Positions 35,703 to 45,219 of a stretch of 64,000 nucleotides of DNA are shown here, piece after piece (within the stretch, counting starts at the first letter, position 1; each line of letters begins with the position of its first letter). The position numbers were made by a program, and so were the translations under genes. This DNA is from Competibacter_A sp002352125 (GTDB taxonomy: Bacteria; Pseudomonadota; Gammaproteobacteria; Competibacterales; Competibacteraceae). The notes under the pieces were generated by a model. That model made no database searches. It was given only the letters and a program-made list of their open reading frames with translations, and was not told where the DNA came from. The stretch spans positions 1-64,000 of the forward strand of contig DAOROA010000004.1 of NCBI GenBank assembly GCA_035441325.1, in the 5' to 3' direction.

Positions 35703-37424
35703 ATGACCCGCGCTCTACGCATCCGCCTCGGCCAGTTCTCCGACCGGGGCGTTAAACCCGCCAACGAAGATTTCCACGGTGCGCTGATCCCGGAAGGCGA
35801 GGCGCTGACCTTGAAGGGCGCGGCATTCGCCATCGCCGATGGGATGAGCTCCAGCGAGTCGGCTCGGCTGGCTGCCGAATACGCGGTCAAAAATTTTCTC
35901 AACGATTACTTCGCCACCCCCGATTCCTGGACGGTGCGGCATTCCGCCGAGCGGATCTTGAGCGCCCTCAACCGCTGGCTGTGCGGACAAGGCGCGTCGA
36001 TGCATGATCCATCGCGAGGCATGGTCACCACATTCAGCGCCTTGGTGCTGAAATCGACGACCGCGCACATCTTCCACATCGGCGATACCCGCATCTGGCG
36101 GTTGCGCGACGCCACGCTGGAGCCGCTGACCCAGGATCACCACTGTTGGGCCAGCAAGGAACGGGTCTACCTGAATCGGGCTTTGGGCATCGACCCGCAT
36201 CTGGACATCGACTACCGCAGCCTGGCGGTCGAAACGGGCGATTTATTCCTGTTCACTACCGACGGCGTCCACGAATATGTATCGCCATTGGAAATCAAGC
36301 GCCTGATCGGCGCGAGCGGCGACAATTTTGACGCCGCCTGCCGCGCCATGACCGCCGCCGCCCGCGCCGCCGGCAGCCCAGATAATCTGACCTGCCAAAT
36401 CGTGCGGGTGGATGCCTTGCCGTTGCCGGATGTGGAATCGGTATTTCGTGCGTTGACCGAGCTACCGTTTCCGCCCGAACTGGAACGGGGAATGATCCTG
36501 GATGGTTACCGCATCTTGCGGGAGATTCACACCAGTCCGACCAGCCAGCTTTATTTGGCGGCCGATATGATCTCCGGGAAACAGGTGGCGATTAAAACGC
36601 CATCGGTCAACTTCGAGGACGACCCTGGGTATCTGGAACGCTTCCGGCACGAGGAATGGGTAGGTCGGCGCATCGATGACCCTCATGTTTTGAAAGTGAT
36701 CGAGCCGGTGCGGCGGCGTTTCCTCTATCACATTCTGGAATATGTCGAGGGCCAAACCTTGCGGCAATGGATGAGCGATCACCCCCGGCCGCCGTTGACC
36801 GAAGCGCGAGAGATTTTGGCGCAAATCGCCCAAGGTATCCGCGCCTTTCATCGGCTGGATATGCTGCACCGCGATCTGAAACCGGAAAACATCTTGATCG
36901 ACCGCGACGGCGTTGTGCGAATCATCGACTTTGGCTCTACCAAAATCGCTGGCATCGCCGAAATCGCTTCGCTGGTCGAGCAAACCGACCTGCTCGGCAC
37001 GAAGAATTATACCGCCCCGGAAATCTTGCGCGGCGAGCCGGCGACCACCAGCTCCGATCTGTTCGCCTTCGGCGTGATCGCCTACGAGCTGCTGACGGGA
37101 CGCCTGCCTTACGGCGAACGGCTGGGACGGGAAATCAACGCGAAAGCGATGGCCCGGCTATGCTATGCCTCCGCCCGCAGCGAGCGGCCGGACTTGCCCG
37201 TCTGGGTGGATGGGGCGCTGGAAAAAGCCGTGCGCCTCGATCCGAAGCGTCGCTACACGGTCGAGACAGAATTGCTCTACGATCTGTTGCATCCCAATCC
37301 CGATTTCACCGAACGCCGCTCCCGGCCATTGCTGGAACGCGATCCAACCGGTTTTTGGCGCGGCGTCGCGCTGCTTTCGCTGTTTGCTAATCTGGTGCTG
37401 CTGTACCTGCTACACCGCACCTAA
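35703..37424 (+). CDS. Bifunctional PP2C phosphatase / Ser-Thr protein kinase, tail-anchored
   Basis: A 573-residue fusion. Residues 1 to about 245 are a PP2C-type phosphatase (SDRGVKPANEDFHG, FAIADGMSSSESAR, FHIGDTRIWR, DGVHEYV). From about 265 to 545 lies a Hanks-type kinase with an invariant Lys (QVAIKTP), HRDLKPENIL and an activation loop starting DFGSTK. The last roughly 20 residues form one hydrophobic segment, a C-terminal membrane anchor. Its place next to nitrate-assimilation genes recurs in other gammaproteobacteria (for example Pseudomonas), suggesting a role in that pathway. Confidence 0.92.
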   Translation: MTRALRIRLGQFSDRGVKPANEDFHGALIPEGEALTLKGAAFAIADGMSSSESARLAAEYAVKNFLNDYFATPDSWTVRHSAERILSALNRWLCGQGASMHDPSRGMVTTFSALVLKSTTAHIFHIGDTRIWRLRDATLEPLTQDHHCWASKERVYLNRALGIDPHLDIDYRSLAVETGDLFLFTTDGVHEYVSPLEIKRLIGASGDNFDAACRAMTAAARAAGSPDNLTCQIVRVDALPLPDVESVFRALTELPFPPELERGMILDGYRILREIHTSPTSQLYLAADMISGKQVAIKTPSVNFEDDPGYLERFRHEEWVGRRIDDPHVLKVIEPVRRRFLYHILEYVEGQTLRQWMSDHPRPPLTEAREILAQIAQGIRAFHRLDMLHRDLKPENILIDRDGVVRIIDFGSTKIAGIAEIASLVEQTDLLGTKNYTAPEILRGEPATTSSDLFAFGVIAYELLTGRLPYGERLGREINAKAMARLCYASARSERPDLPVWVDGALEKAVRLDPKRRYTVETELLYDLLHPNPDFTERRSRPLLERDPTGFWRGVALLSLFANLVLLYLLHRT

Positions 37425-37459
37425 AGACGGGCCGACCTTCTCTTGCGAGAAAATATCGC

Positions 37460-37765
37460 ATGCACCGCCATCCTCCGAAACTCCGCAAGTCGAACGCCGC
37501 CTTGACCGCGCTAGCGATCCTATCATTGTTGTTTGGGTTGACGCTGGCAGATGCGGTACATCGCTCTCGCCCGGTCGATCACGCCGCCAGCCGGGCGCTG
37601 GTTCGGGAATTAGGTTTGAGCGACTTGAGCGTGTTCACCGAGGCGCGCTACACCCGCCACCCCAGCCAAGCCGACCGGCACGCCCCATTTCAAGATCATC
37701 CGGCCGCGCTGGAGCATTTCCCCACCGGTTCGCTGCTGGCGCTTCCGCCCCGCCTCGCGCTCTAA
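37460..37765 (+). CDS. Small single-pass membrane or exported protein, unknown function
   Basis: A 101-residue protein with a basic N-terminus, one hydrophobic segment (about residues 14-31, LTALAILSLLFGLTLADA) and a polar region with SLSDLSVFTEARYTRH-like composition. It starts 35 nt after the kinase/phosphatase stop on the same strand, so it is probably in that operon. I do not recognise a characterised family. Confidence 0.65.
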   Translation: MHRHPPKLRKSNAALTALAILSLLFGLTLADAVHRSRPVDHAASRALVRELGLSDLSVFTEARYTRHPSQADRHAPFQDHPAALEHFPTGSLLALPPRLAL

Positions 37766-40700
37766 TCAAGCCTTCGACGCGCCCGCTAGCCACTCGGCGA
37801 ACTGCTCGGCGGGCATGGGGCGGCCAAACAGATAGCCTTGGGCTAGATCGCACCCCTGTTCCAGCAGGATGCGCCGCTGCTCCTCCGTCTCAACACCCTC
37901 CGCCACGACCACGAGCCCCATTTGATGGCCGAGGGTAACGATGGTCGCGGCCAGGGTGCGATCATCGGGGTCGGTCGCCACGTCGCGCACGAAGCTGCGG
38001 TCGATCTTGAGCGACGCGAGCGGCAGGCGCTTGAGATAACTCAAGCTGGAATAACCGGTACCGAAATCGTCCAGGGCCAGCCCGATCTCCAATTGATCCA
38101 GCACCCGTAACGTCTCCAGCGTCTGGATCTCGGTTTCGACCAAGGCGGATTCGGTGATCTCCAGTTCCAAAGCGTGCGGCGGCAAACTGTAGGTTTCGAG
38201 CAAGCCGCGCACCCGATCGATCAGGCTCGGTTCGCGGAAGTGACGAGCCGCCAAGTTGATCGCCACGGTCAAGGGCGATGAGCCGGCCTCGCGCCAAGCA
38301 GCCAGTTGCCGGCACACTTCTTCCAGCATCCATTCGCCCAGCGCGACGATCAGGTCGCTGGCCTCCGCCACCGGCACGAACTGCCCTGGCGGGACGAGGC
38401 CGCGTTCCGGGTGTTGCCAGCGCACCAGGGCTTCGGCCCCGACCGGCGCACCGTCGGCCAACCGTACTTTGGGCTGATAATGGGCGCGCAATTGCCCTGC
38501 CGCGATAGCCTGGCGCAGCTCGCCTTCCAGCACCAGTCGTTCGAAGATGGCGGCATTCATCTCCGGGTCGTAAAACGCCCAGGCATTGCGCCCGTCTCTC
38601 TTGGCCCGATACAGGGCAGCGTCGGCGTTTTTGAGCAGTTCGGCGAAATCGGCGCCGTCGTGCGGGTAGAGGGCGATGCCGATGGAAACGGTCGCGCCCA
38701 AATCGTGGCCGGCTACCGAAAACGGTTGACGAAAAATCGCCAGCAGTTTATCGGCCACCCGCAATGCGCCCGCCCGGTCGGCATCCGGCAACAGCAACAC
38801 GAATTCGTCGCCTCCCAGCCGGCAAACGGTGTCGGTTTTTCGGGTCAACGACCGCAAGCGCGTCGCCACCTGCACCAGCAACGCGTCACCCTCGGCGTGG
38901 CCCAGCGAATCGTTGACCTCCTTGAAACGATCCAGATCGAGAAACAGCACCGCCAGCGGTGCATGCCGCCGCGCGGCTAGAGCCAAAGCCAGTTCCGCTC
39001 GCTGGTGCAACAACGCCCGGTTCGGCAAATCGGTCAGCGCATCGTAGTAGGCTAAACGCTCGATGCGCTGCTCGGTTTCCTTTTGCTGAGTGATGTCGGT
39101 GGCGATGCCGACGTAGTGGGTCAGCCCACCAGCCGCATCCCGGACCTCGTTGACGGTGGCCAATACCAAATACGCCACCCCGTCCTTACGCCGGCTCCAG
39201 AGTTCGCCTTGCCAAACACCTTCCCGGACCACGGCTTGCCACAGAGCGGCGTAATGGGCTTCCGACTGCCGTTCGGATTGCAAAAAACGTGGATTCCGGC
39301 CCAACACTTCAGCTTCTTCATAGCCGCTCATCGCGGTAAAGGCCGGGTTGACCGCAACGATGCGCCGCTCGGCATCCGCGACCAGAATTCCTTCCCGCGC
39401 CGCTTCGAACACTGCCGCCGCCAAACGCTGCCGTCCCTCCGCCCGCCGCCGCTCGGTGATTTCGCGGCCAGTACCCCGGTAACCGAGAAAGCGTCCAGAA
39501 TCGTCGAACAGCGGTTCCCCGTTGATGCTATACCAGTATTCCTCGCCGTTTGCCTGGCGGATGCAATACTCGAACTCTCGAAACGGTTGGCGAGCTTCGA
39601 GCACCGCGCGATGTGCGGCCCACTGCGCTGGCGTCAGTTCGATCGGCAGCTCCCAGCGAGTTTTGCCCAGCGTCACAGCGGGAGGAATGTGAGTCGTCTG
39701 CGATAAGGTGCTGGAAAAGTAAGTGAACCGGAATTGATCATCCTGCTCCCAAAACCAATCCGAGGCTAGCGTCGACAAGTCGCGAAAACGGGCCTCGCTG
39801 GCGACGAGCGCTCGTTCGCGCTCGCCGATAGCGGATGCCATCTGCCGGAGATTGTTGGTGAGCCCGACGAATTCCGCAATACGGAAGGTCGGCCACGAGC
39901 GATCGTAGTCGCCGTTGGCGACCGCATGGACTTGCTCGGCGTAGCGGTCGAAATACCGCGAAAAGCCGCGGGCCAATATCCAACCGGCCAGCGTCGCCAG
40001 CAACAGCGCGACCCCCAGGCCGGCAGCCGTCATCCATAGCGTGGCCGCAACCTGCCGAAACGCCTGACGGTACGGCTGGGCGACCAATACGTTCCAGTTG
40101 ACCTGCGGAACGCTGGCCAAGACACCGACCAAGGTCTCGCCATCGAGCTCGAAAGTTTGGGTCGCGAATTGACCTTGCAACGCATCGCTGACGATGGGCA
40201 AGTAACTCAGGTTGAGCTGCTGACCGCTCGAAGTGTGCTGGGAACGAGCGATGACTTGGCCACGATGATCGAGAACTATCGCGGCCAAATCCGACTCGCC
40301 AGACAAACGCGCCAAGAACACGGCGAGCGGTTCGATAGCGATTTCGCCGACGATTATGTCGTCGGCCACCGGGATCGCCAACGCTACCGTGAGCCGCCCC
40401 GTGACGACGGACAGGAAAACCTCCGACCAAACCGGTTGGTTGCTTTCGCGCGCTTGGCGCAAAAAACCCCATCCGGACAAATTTACGCCGATCAAATCTT
40501 CGCGCAGAACGCGCCGAGATTCCGACAAGCCGACGGCATACACCGAGTCGGTCGCATCGACCACATAGATCGCTTCGAAGATCGTCCCCGTACCAACGTA
40601 TGCGTCCAACGACTCGAACCAATCGGGAGCGGGTCGTTGGCCCAAGTCGCGCCGCAATTTGGCTACCGTGTCGATCTGGCTCCGGGCGCCGAGCAAGTAG

Positions 40701-40873
40701 GTTTCCATCTGGTCGGCCACGGCGCGGGCCAACGCATGTTGGTGTACTTCGAGGTCGGCGCGGATCCGCGGCGCCAACCATAGCCACACCAATGCCGCGA
40801 CCACGACCAAAGGCAACGCCGCCACCCACGCGAACCGCAGTGCTAACCACAGCCGAAGAGATTGCACCCGCAC
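37766..40873 (-). CDS. Membrane PAS-GGDEF-EAL protein
   Basis: About 1035 residues. In order: an N-terminal membrane segment (about 12-40), a periplasmic cache-like sensor region (about 45-290), a second membrane segment (about 300-325), a HAMP-like stretch, two PAS domains (about 365-480 and 495-610), GGDEF (RLGGDEFVLLLP intact) and EAL (GAEALVRWQHPERG intact). Both c-di-GMP synthesis and hydrolysis motifs look complete. The frame is open to 40954, but a GTG at 40873, 8 nt after the upstream lipoprotein stop, avoids a 74-nt overlap and is preferred. Confidence 0.9.
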   Translation of the reverse strand: MRVQSLRLWLALRFAWVAALPLVVVAALVWLWLAPRIRADLEVHQHALARAVADQMETYLLGARSQIDTVAKLRRDLGQRPAPDWFESLDAYVGTGTIFEAIYVVDATDSVYAVGLSESRRVLREDLIGVNLSGWGFLRQARESNQPVWSEVFLSVVTGRLTVALAIPVADDIIVGEIAIEPLAVFLARLSGESDLAAIVLDHRGQVIARSQHTSSGQQLNLSYLPIVSDALQGQFATQTFELDGETLVGVLASVPQVNWNVLVAQPYRQAFRQVAATLWMTAAGLGVALLLATLAGWILARGFSRYFDRYAEQVHAVANGDYDRSWPTFRIAEFVGLTNNLRQMASAIGERERALVASEARFRDLSTLASDWFWEQDDQFRFTYFSSTLSQTTHIPPAVTLGKTRWELPIELTPAQWAAHRAVLEARQPFREFEYCIRQANGEEYWYSINGEPLFDDSGRFLGYRGTGREITERRRAEGRQRLAAAVFEAAREGILVADAERRIVAVNPAFTAMSGYEEAEVLGRNPRFLQSERQSEAHYAALWQAVVREGVWQGELWSRRKDGVAYLVLATVNEVRDAAGGLTHYVGIATDITQQKETEQRIERLAYYDALTDLPNRALLHQRAELALALAARRHAPLAVLFLDLDRFKEVNDSLGHAEGDALLVQVATRLRSLTRKTDTVCRLGGDEFVLLLPDADRAGALRVADKLLAIFRQPFSVAGHDLGATVSIGIALYPHDGADFAELLKNADAALYRAKRDGRNAWAFYDPEMNAAIFERLVLEGELRQAIAAGQLRAHYQPKVRLADGAPVGAEALVRWQHPERGLVPPGQFVPVAEASDLIVALGEWMLEEVCRQLAAWREAGSSPLTVAINLAARHFREPSLIDRVRGLLETYSLPPHALELEITESALVETEIQTLETLRVLDQLEIGLALDDFGTGYSSLSYLKRLPLASLKIDRSFVRDVATDPDDRTLAATIVTLGHQMGLVVVAEGVETEEQRRILLEQGCDLAQGYLFGRPMPAEQFAEWLAGASKA

Positions 40874-40880
40874 GGTGGCC

Positions 40881-42005
40881 TCACTCGATCTTGACAAATC
40901 GGCCGTCCCGCACGACGGTGATAAATGTCTCGCGCTGGGCATCGCCGAAGTCATCGAAGCTCAACGGGTTTTGGACTCCTTCGAAGTGGCGTATCGCTAG
41001 CACGGTTTCTTTGAGACTCTGTTCCGGCCGGCGTTTGGCAAGCGCATCCAGCACCACGTTGGCGGCATCGAATCCGGCTGTACCGCCAAAGCCCGGCTCT
41101 TGGCCGAATCGCTCCAGATAGTGCTGGCGAAACGCTTGATAGGCAGGACTCAGGCTTTCCCGATCAAATAGTTGTGGTGCCGTCACACCCTCCACGGCTT
41201 GGCCGCCCAATTCCACCAATCGCTCGGTCGCACCCCATTCGGCCACCATGATCGGCACGCGGGGATCGAGCTTGCGGATCTGCTGGCACAATAGCGCCGA
41301 ATCGACCGAATTAGCGATGATCAACACGCCGTCGGGTTGAGCCGCGAGCAGCTCGCGAGCGATCGGCAAAAACGGAGTATCGCCGCCCGACTGGAAGCCG
41401 AGCGTTCGGATGATCGCACCGCCGTTTTGGCTAAAAGCATCCCTGAAGTTGCGCAGCCAGCTTTCCGTGTAGGCTTTATTGCCCAAGTCGTACGCCGTCG
41501 CCACACGCCGCAGGTTTCGCTGGTAAAGGGCATTTTTGGATGCGTACTGCCGAGTGGACGCGATGACCCGAAAGAAATAGTCATCCAAACCCGAAAGGTC
41601 GTCTGCGGTAACGGTGGGGCTTACGACCAATACTTTCGCCTCGTTCGCGACCGGAACCACGCGCATCGCCATAGCGCTGGTCATCGGTCCGACGATGGCG
41701 ACGACTCCTTGGGCGACGAGATCGCGAGTCACTCGTTCGGCCACTTCCGGGTCCTGTTCGTCGTCTTTGATGATCAGCTCCACTTGGCGCCCTGCCACGC
41801 CACCGGCCCGGTTGCGCAATTCCACGGCGAGCAGGACACCGTTGCGGCCAGCAACCCCGAGGTCGGCCACCCGGCCCGAAATGCCGCCCACGAAGCCGAT
41901 CCGGATTGGTTCGGACCGCGAGCAACTGCCCAACACGATCATCAGGCCAAGCAAAATGGTGCCCAGCCCCGCCCAGATTCCGACCCTCCCCCGTTCGATG
42001 ATCAT
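40881..42005 (-). CDS. Solute-binding lipoprotein (LivK-like periplasmic binding fold)
   Basis: A 374-residue type I periplasmic-binding protein. The hydrophobic N-terminus ends in a lipobox (VLGSC, Cys near residue 28), so the protein is lipid-anchored. Family features are RIGFVGGISGRVADLGVAGRNG, a Rossmann-like core and a DPRVPIMVAEWG hinge region. No ABC permease or ATPase lies beside it; instead the c-di-GMP protein follows directly. It may act as a ligand sensor for that protein. The ATG at 42005 is chosen; the frame is open to 42083. Confidence 0.85.
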   Translation of the reverse strand: MIIERGRVGIWAGLGTILLGLMIVLGSCSRSEPIRIGFVGGISGRVADLGVAGRNGVLLAVELRNRAGGVAGRQVELIIKDDEQDPEVAERVTRDLVAQGVVAIVGPMTSAMAMRVVPVANEAKVLVVSPTVTADDLSGLDDYFFRVIASTRQYASKNALYQRNLRRVATAYDLGNKAYTESWLRNFRDAFSQNGGAIIRTLGFQSGGDTPFLPIARELLAAQPDGVLIIANSVDSALLCQQIRKLDPRVPIMVAEWGATERLVELGGQAVEGVTAPQLFDRESLSPAYQAFRQHYLERFGQEPGFGGTAGFDAANVVLDALAKRRPEQSLKETVLAIRHFEGVQNPLSFDDFGDAQRETFITVVRDGRFVKIE

Positions 42006-42329
42006 CTTCAGCGCGCACCTCGAAAGTCGACAGAAAGTTATCCCAGCGCTCGCCCCTAACAAAACAATTGGCATCCAGCGCATTGCTCCAAGGCTTCGGC
42101 TTTTTGCCGGCGAGGGACGAAAACTCCTCGATAAACGCGCTTAATATGATAGTTTACCGCTGTCCCAACGGCCCGCAGAAAACATCCCAGCGGTTTGCGG
42201 CCTGCACCGAATCGCGACGGACATTTTCTCATCTTTTCCCGAGCGCCGGCTGGGAGATTTCGCGTTCGCTTTCTCCAAACCGGCCGGGAACCTTTATAGT
42301 TCGCGGGTTCCGCTATCCTCGTTTCCGCC
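42006..42329. other. Divergent intergenic region, no gene seen
   Basis: About 320 nt between the solute-binding lipoprotein (minus) and the ABC permease (plus). It should hold both promoters. I see no convincing sigma-70 pair, RNA motif or strong repeat. Confidence 0.4.
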
Positions 42330-43466
42330 ATGCGCGCTTTTCTCGAACGGCAGAAATATCTGATCGACTACACTCTGGCGGCCCTGTTGCGGCGCAAGGC
42401 TCGAAATTTCGGCCTGTTGCTGGTCTACACCCTGCTGGTATTTCTGTTTGCGTCCGCGCTGCTGCTCGGTCAAGGTTTGCGGCGGGAAGCGGCAATTTTG
42501 CTGCAAGACGCGCCCGAAGTGATCGTGCAACGGCTGGTCGCGGGCCGGCACGACCTGCTGCCGGCGAATTGGCTCGATACCTTGCGGCGGATTCGCGGAG
42601 TCGGCGCGGTGCAAGGCCGGTTGTGGGGCTATTACTACGACCCGGCAGTCAAGGCCAACTACACCCTGATGGTCGCGCCGGAACGGCAACTCGCCAAGGA
42701 CGAAATCGTGATCGGCGCGGCGCTGGCGCGGATCCGCCAAATCGGCATCGGCGATTACCTCGGCTTGCGCGCCGCCGACGGCCAGCCGCTACCGCTCAAG
42801 GTGACCGGGATTCTGGACTCCGCCTCGGAGCTGCTGAGCGCCGACTTGCTATTGTTGTCCGAGGCCAGTTTTCGCGCGTTGTTCGACTTTCCGCCGGACG
42901 TTTATACCGATGCCGTGCTGACCGTGCGCAATCCGCGGGAAGCGCGGACCGTCGCGGAAAAAATCGTGCTGGCATTTCCCGGCAGCCGGCCAATTTTGCG
43001 AGCGGAAATCCTGCGCACCTACGATGCGGTGTTCAACTGGCGCGAGGGAATGCTGTTTATCGTTTTGGGCACGCTACTGCTGGCGTTCGCGATTCTGGCC
43101 TGGGACAAGGCCGCCGGTCTCAGCGCCGAGGAAAAACGCGAAATCGGCATCCTCAAGGCCATCGGCTGGGAAACCGGCGACATTCTGCGGATGAAGCTGT
43201 GGGAAGGCGCCTTACTGTCGCTGACCGCTTTTTTGGCCGGCTACACACTGGCTTGGTGGCAAGTCTTTCACGGTGGCGCCCGGCTGTTCGCGCCGGCGTT
43301 GAAAGGCTGGGCGATTCTGTATCCCGATTTTCGGCTGACGCCTGCCGTGGACGGACAGCAAATCTTAGTGTTGCTGGCAGTGACGGTGCTGCCCTACATC
43401 GTCGCCACCCTGATTCCGGGCTGGCGGGCGGCGATTGCCGACCCCGACGCGGCGATGCGCGGATGA
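42330..43466 (+). CDS. ABC transporter permease, FtsX/MacB-like
   Basis: A 378-residue membrane protein with an N-terminal membrane segment (NFGLLLVYTLLVFLFASALL), a large periplasmic region and three C-terminal segments, which is the FtsX/LolC/MacB topology. The EKREIGILKAIGW motif preceding the second membrane segment is typical of this family. It is translationally coupled (ATGA) to the ATPase gene, so it forms a type VII-like mechanotransmission ABC system. The cargo is unknown. Confidence 0.88.
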   Translation: MRAFLERQKYLIDYTLAALLRRKARNFGLLLVYTLLVFLFASALLLGQGLRREAAILLQDAPEVIVQRLVAGRHDLLPANWLDTLRRIRGVGAVQGRLWGYYYDPAVKANYTLMVAPERQLAKDEIVIGAALARIRQIGIGDYLGLRAADGQPLPLKVTGILDSASELLSADLLLLSEASFRALFDFPPDVYTDAVLTVRNPREARTVAEKIVLAFPGSRPILRAEILRTYDAVFNWREGMLFIVLGTLLLAFAILAWDKAAGLSAEEKREIGILKAIGWETGDILRMKLWEGALLSLTAFLAGYTLAWWQVFHGGARLFAPALKGWAILYPDFRLTPAVDGQQILVLLAVTVLPYIVATLIPGWRAAIADPDAAMRG

Positions 43467-44146
43467 TCGAGTTCTCGGCGGTCAACAAAGTCTTCAATCA
43501 GGGCCGGCCCAACGAATACCGGGCGCTGCGGGAAGTTAGCTTGACGCTGGAGCACGGCGGCGTCACCGTGTTCAAAGGACCCAGCGGCTCCGGCAAAACC
43601 ACGTTGTTGACGCTGGCCGGCTGTTTGGCGCGACCGACCAGCGGACGTATCAAGCTGGACGGCCGCTTGCTGTCCAACCTGCCGGAACGGTTTTTGACCG
43701 AGGTGCGGCGGCACACGTTCGGCTTCGTGTTCCAGCAATTCAACCTGATCCGGGGCTTGACGGTGCTGGAAAACGTGATGCTGCCGGCTTACCCGCTGGG
43801 CCGGCCTTACCGCGAATTGTCCGACGCCGCGCGGGAATGGCTGGACCGCTTCGGACTTGGCGGAAAAATCGCCAGCAAAGTGGAATGGCTATCCGGTGGC
43901 GAGTCGCAGCGCACCGCCCTCGCCCGCGCCCTGATCAACGATCCGGCGGTACTGATCGCCGACGAGCCGACCGCCAACCTCGACAGCGCCTTGTCGCGAG
44001 AAGTGCTGGCGCTGCTGGGCGAACTGGCCGCGCAAGGCCGGACGGTATTGATCAGCAGCCACGACCCGCTGGTGTTCGAAGCGATTCCCGTCAACCGCGT
44101 GATCGAACTGCACGACGGCCAAATCGCCGGAGACCGGCGATGCTGA
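43463..44146 (+). CDS. ABC transporter ATP-binding protein, LolD/MacB-like
   Basis: A 227-residue ATPase with Walker A (GPSGSGKTT), Q-loop (FVFQQFNLIRGLTVLENV), signature (LSGGESQRTALARAL) and Walker B (VLIADEPTANLDS). These match the LolD/FtsE/MacB subfamily. The ATG at 43463 overlaps the permease stop by 4 nt, and the 3' end overlaps the next gene by 7 nt. The long open frame from 42068 is an artefact. Confidence 0.92.
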   Translation: MIEFSAVNKVFNQGRPNEYRALREVSLTLEHGGVTVFKGPSGSGKTTLLTLAGCLARPTSGRIKLDGRLLSNLPERFLTEVRRHTFGFVFQQFNLIRGLTVLENVMLPAYPLGRPYRELSDAAREWLDRFGLGGKIASKVEWLSGGESQRTALARALINDPAVLIADEPTANLDSALSREVLALLGELAAQGRTVLISSHDPLVFEAIPVNRVIELHDGQIAGDRRC

Positions 44147-45168
44147 TCACGCCCGCCATCGTCGCCCTGCAACTTGTCGCTTTCAGCGTGACCGGGACGG
44201 TGTTGCTCGCCAGCGGCTTCGCTTGGCGAATTCTGCGCCGCTGGAATATCGAGAGTGGCAGCGAGTTGCAACTGCGATTAGAGCGGCGGACCTATCTGAT
44301 TTCCACCCTGCTCGGCTTCGCGCTGGGCGCGGAACTGCTGTCGCTGCTGCTGTTCGTCCATACTGCCGAAAACCTGTCCAACCAGTTTGTCGGCGCGATG
44401 TGCGCCACCGGTGTGCTGAACGTCAACGCCTTCGGTTTTCCCGCTTTGCTGCTGAAAATCGCGGTGTTCTTTCTGGCGGCGCTGTGGCTGGTGTTGAACC
44501 GGGTCGATAATCGGGGCTACGACTATCCGCTAGTGCGGCCGAAATACGGCTTGCTGCTGGCCATCGCACCGTTGACCGTGGCCGAACTGGCAGCGCAGAC
44601 CAGTTATTTCCTCGGTTTGGAACCGGAGGTCATTACCTCTTGTTGCGGGTCGCTGTTTGGTGCCGGCGGCCGAGGCGTCGCGTCTGAGTTGGCCGGCTTG
44701 CCGCCGTGGCCGACGCTGATATCGTTTTATGGAGCAGGCGGATTGATCGCCGTGAGTGGTGGGTGGCTGTTGCGTACCTTCGTCGATCCCCGGCCGACGA
44801 GGCGAGGAAGGTTGGCTGCAACCCTGTTCGCTGGCGGTAATCTGCTGGGTTTCGGCGTCGCCATCGCCACGATCATCGCCTTTCTGTCTCTCTACGTGTA
44901 CGAGAACCCCAATCACCATTGTCCGTTTTGCCTGTTGAAAGCGGGCTACGGCTATATCGGTTACGTGCTCTATCTACTGCTGTTTGCCGCCACCGCCGCC
45001 GGATTGGGCGCCGGAGCCATCGCGCCGTGCCGTCGAATTCCCAGTCTGCAAGCGGTCATTTCCGGCGAAGCCCGGCGCCTGACGTGGCTAGCGCTGGCGG
45101 GCTTTGGCTTATTTTACGGGCTGGCAACGTGGCTGATGGCGCGTTCCAACCTAATTTTGCTGCGTTAA
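44140..45168 (+). CDS. Polytopic membrane protein with Cys motifs, unknown function
   Basis: A 342-residue protein with about eight hydrophobic segments. Notable are a Cys-Cys pair after the fourth segment (ITSCCGSLFG), HHCPFCLLKAGYG at the start of the seventh segment, and single cysteines near membrane ends. The CxxC-like and HHC arrangement suggests metal binding or thiol redox at the membrane. It overlaps the ATPase gene by 7 nt, so it is the third part of this ABC cassette. I do not recognise a named family. Confidence 0.75.
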   Translation: MLITPAIVALQLVAFSVTGTVLLASGFAWRILRRWNIESGSELQLRLERRTYLISTLLGFALGAELLSLLLFVHTAENLSNQFVGAMCATGVLNVNAFGFPALLLKIAVFFLAALWLVLNRVDNRGYDYPLVRPKYGLLLAIAPLTVAELAAQTSYFLGLEPEVITSCCGSLFGAGGRGVASELAGLPPWPTLISFYGAGGLIAVSGGWLLRTFVDPRPTRRGRLAATLFAGGNLLGFGVAIATIIAFLSLYVYENPNHHCPFCLLKAGYGYIGYVLYLLLFAATAAGLGAGAIAPCRRIPSLQAVISGEARRLTWLALAGFGLFYGLATWLMARSNLILLR

Positions 45169-45219
45169 CAACATCCAGCCGGAGCGTTTTTCCTGACCAA
45201 TCCGCCGTTATCCTGGCTG

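Noticed and set aside
42068..43462. N-terminal extension of the LolD-like ATPase frame
   Set aside because: It overlaps the whole permease gene and gives an Arg-rich sequence; the ATG at 43463 with ATGA overlap is the real start.
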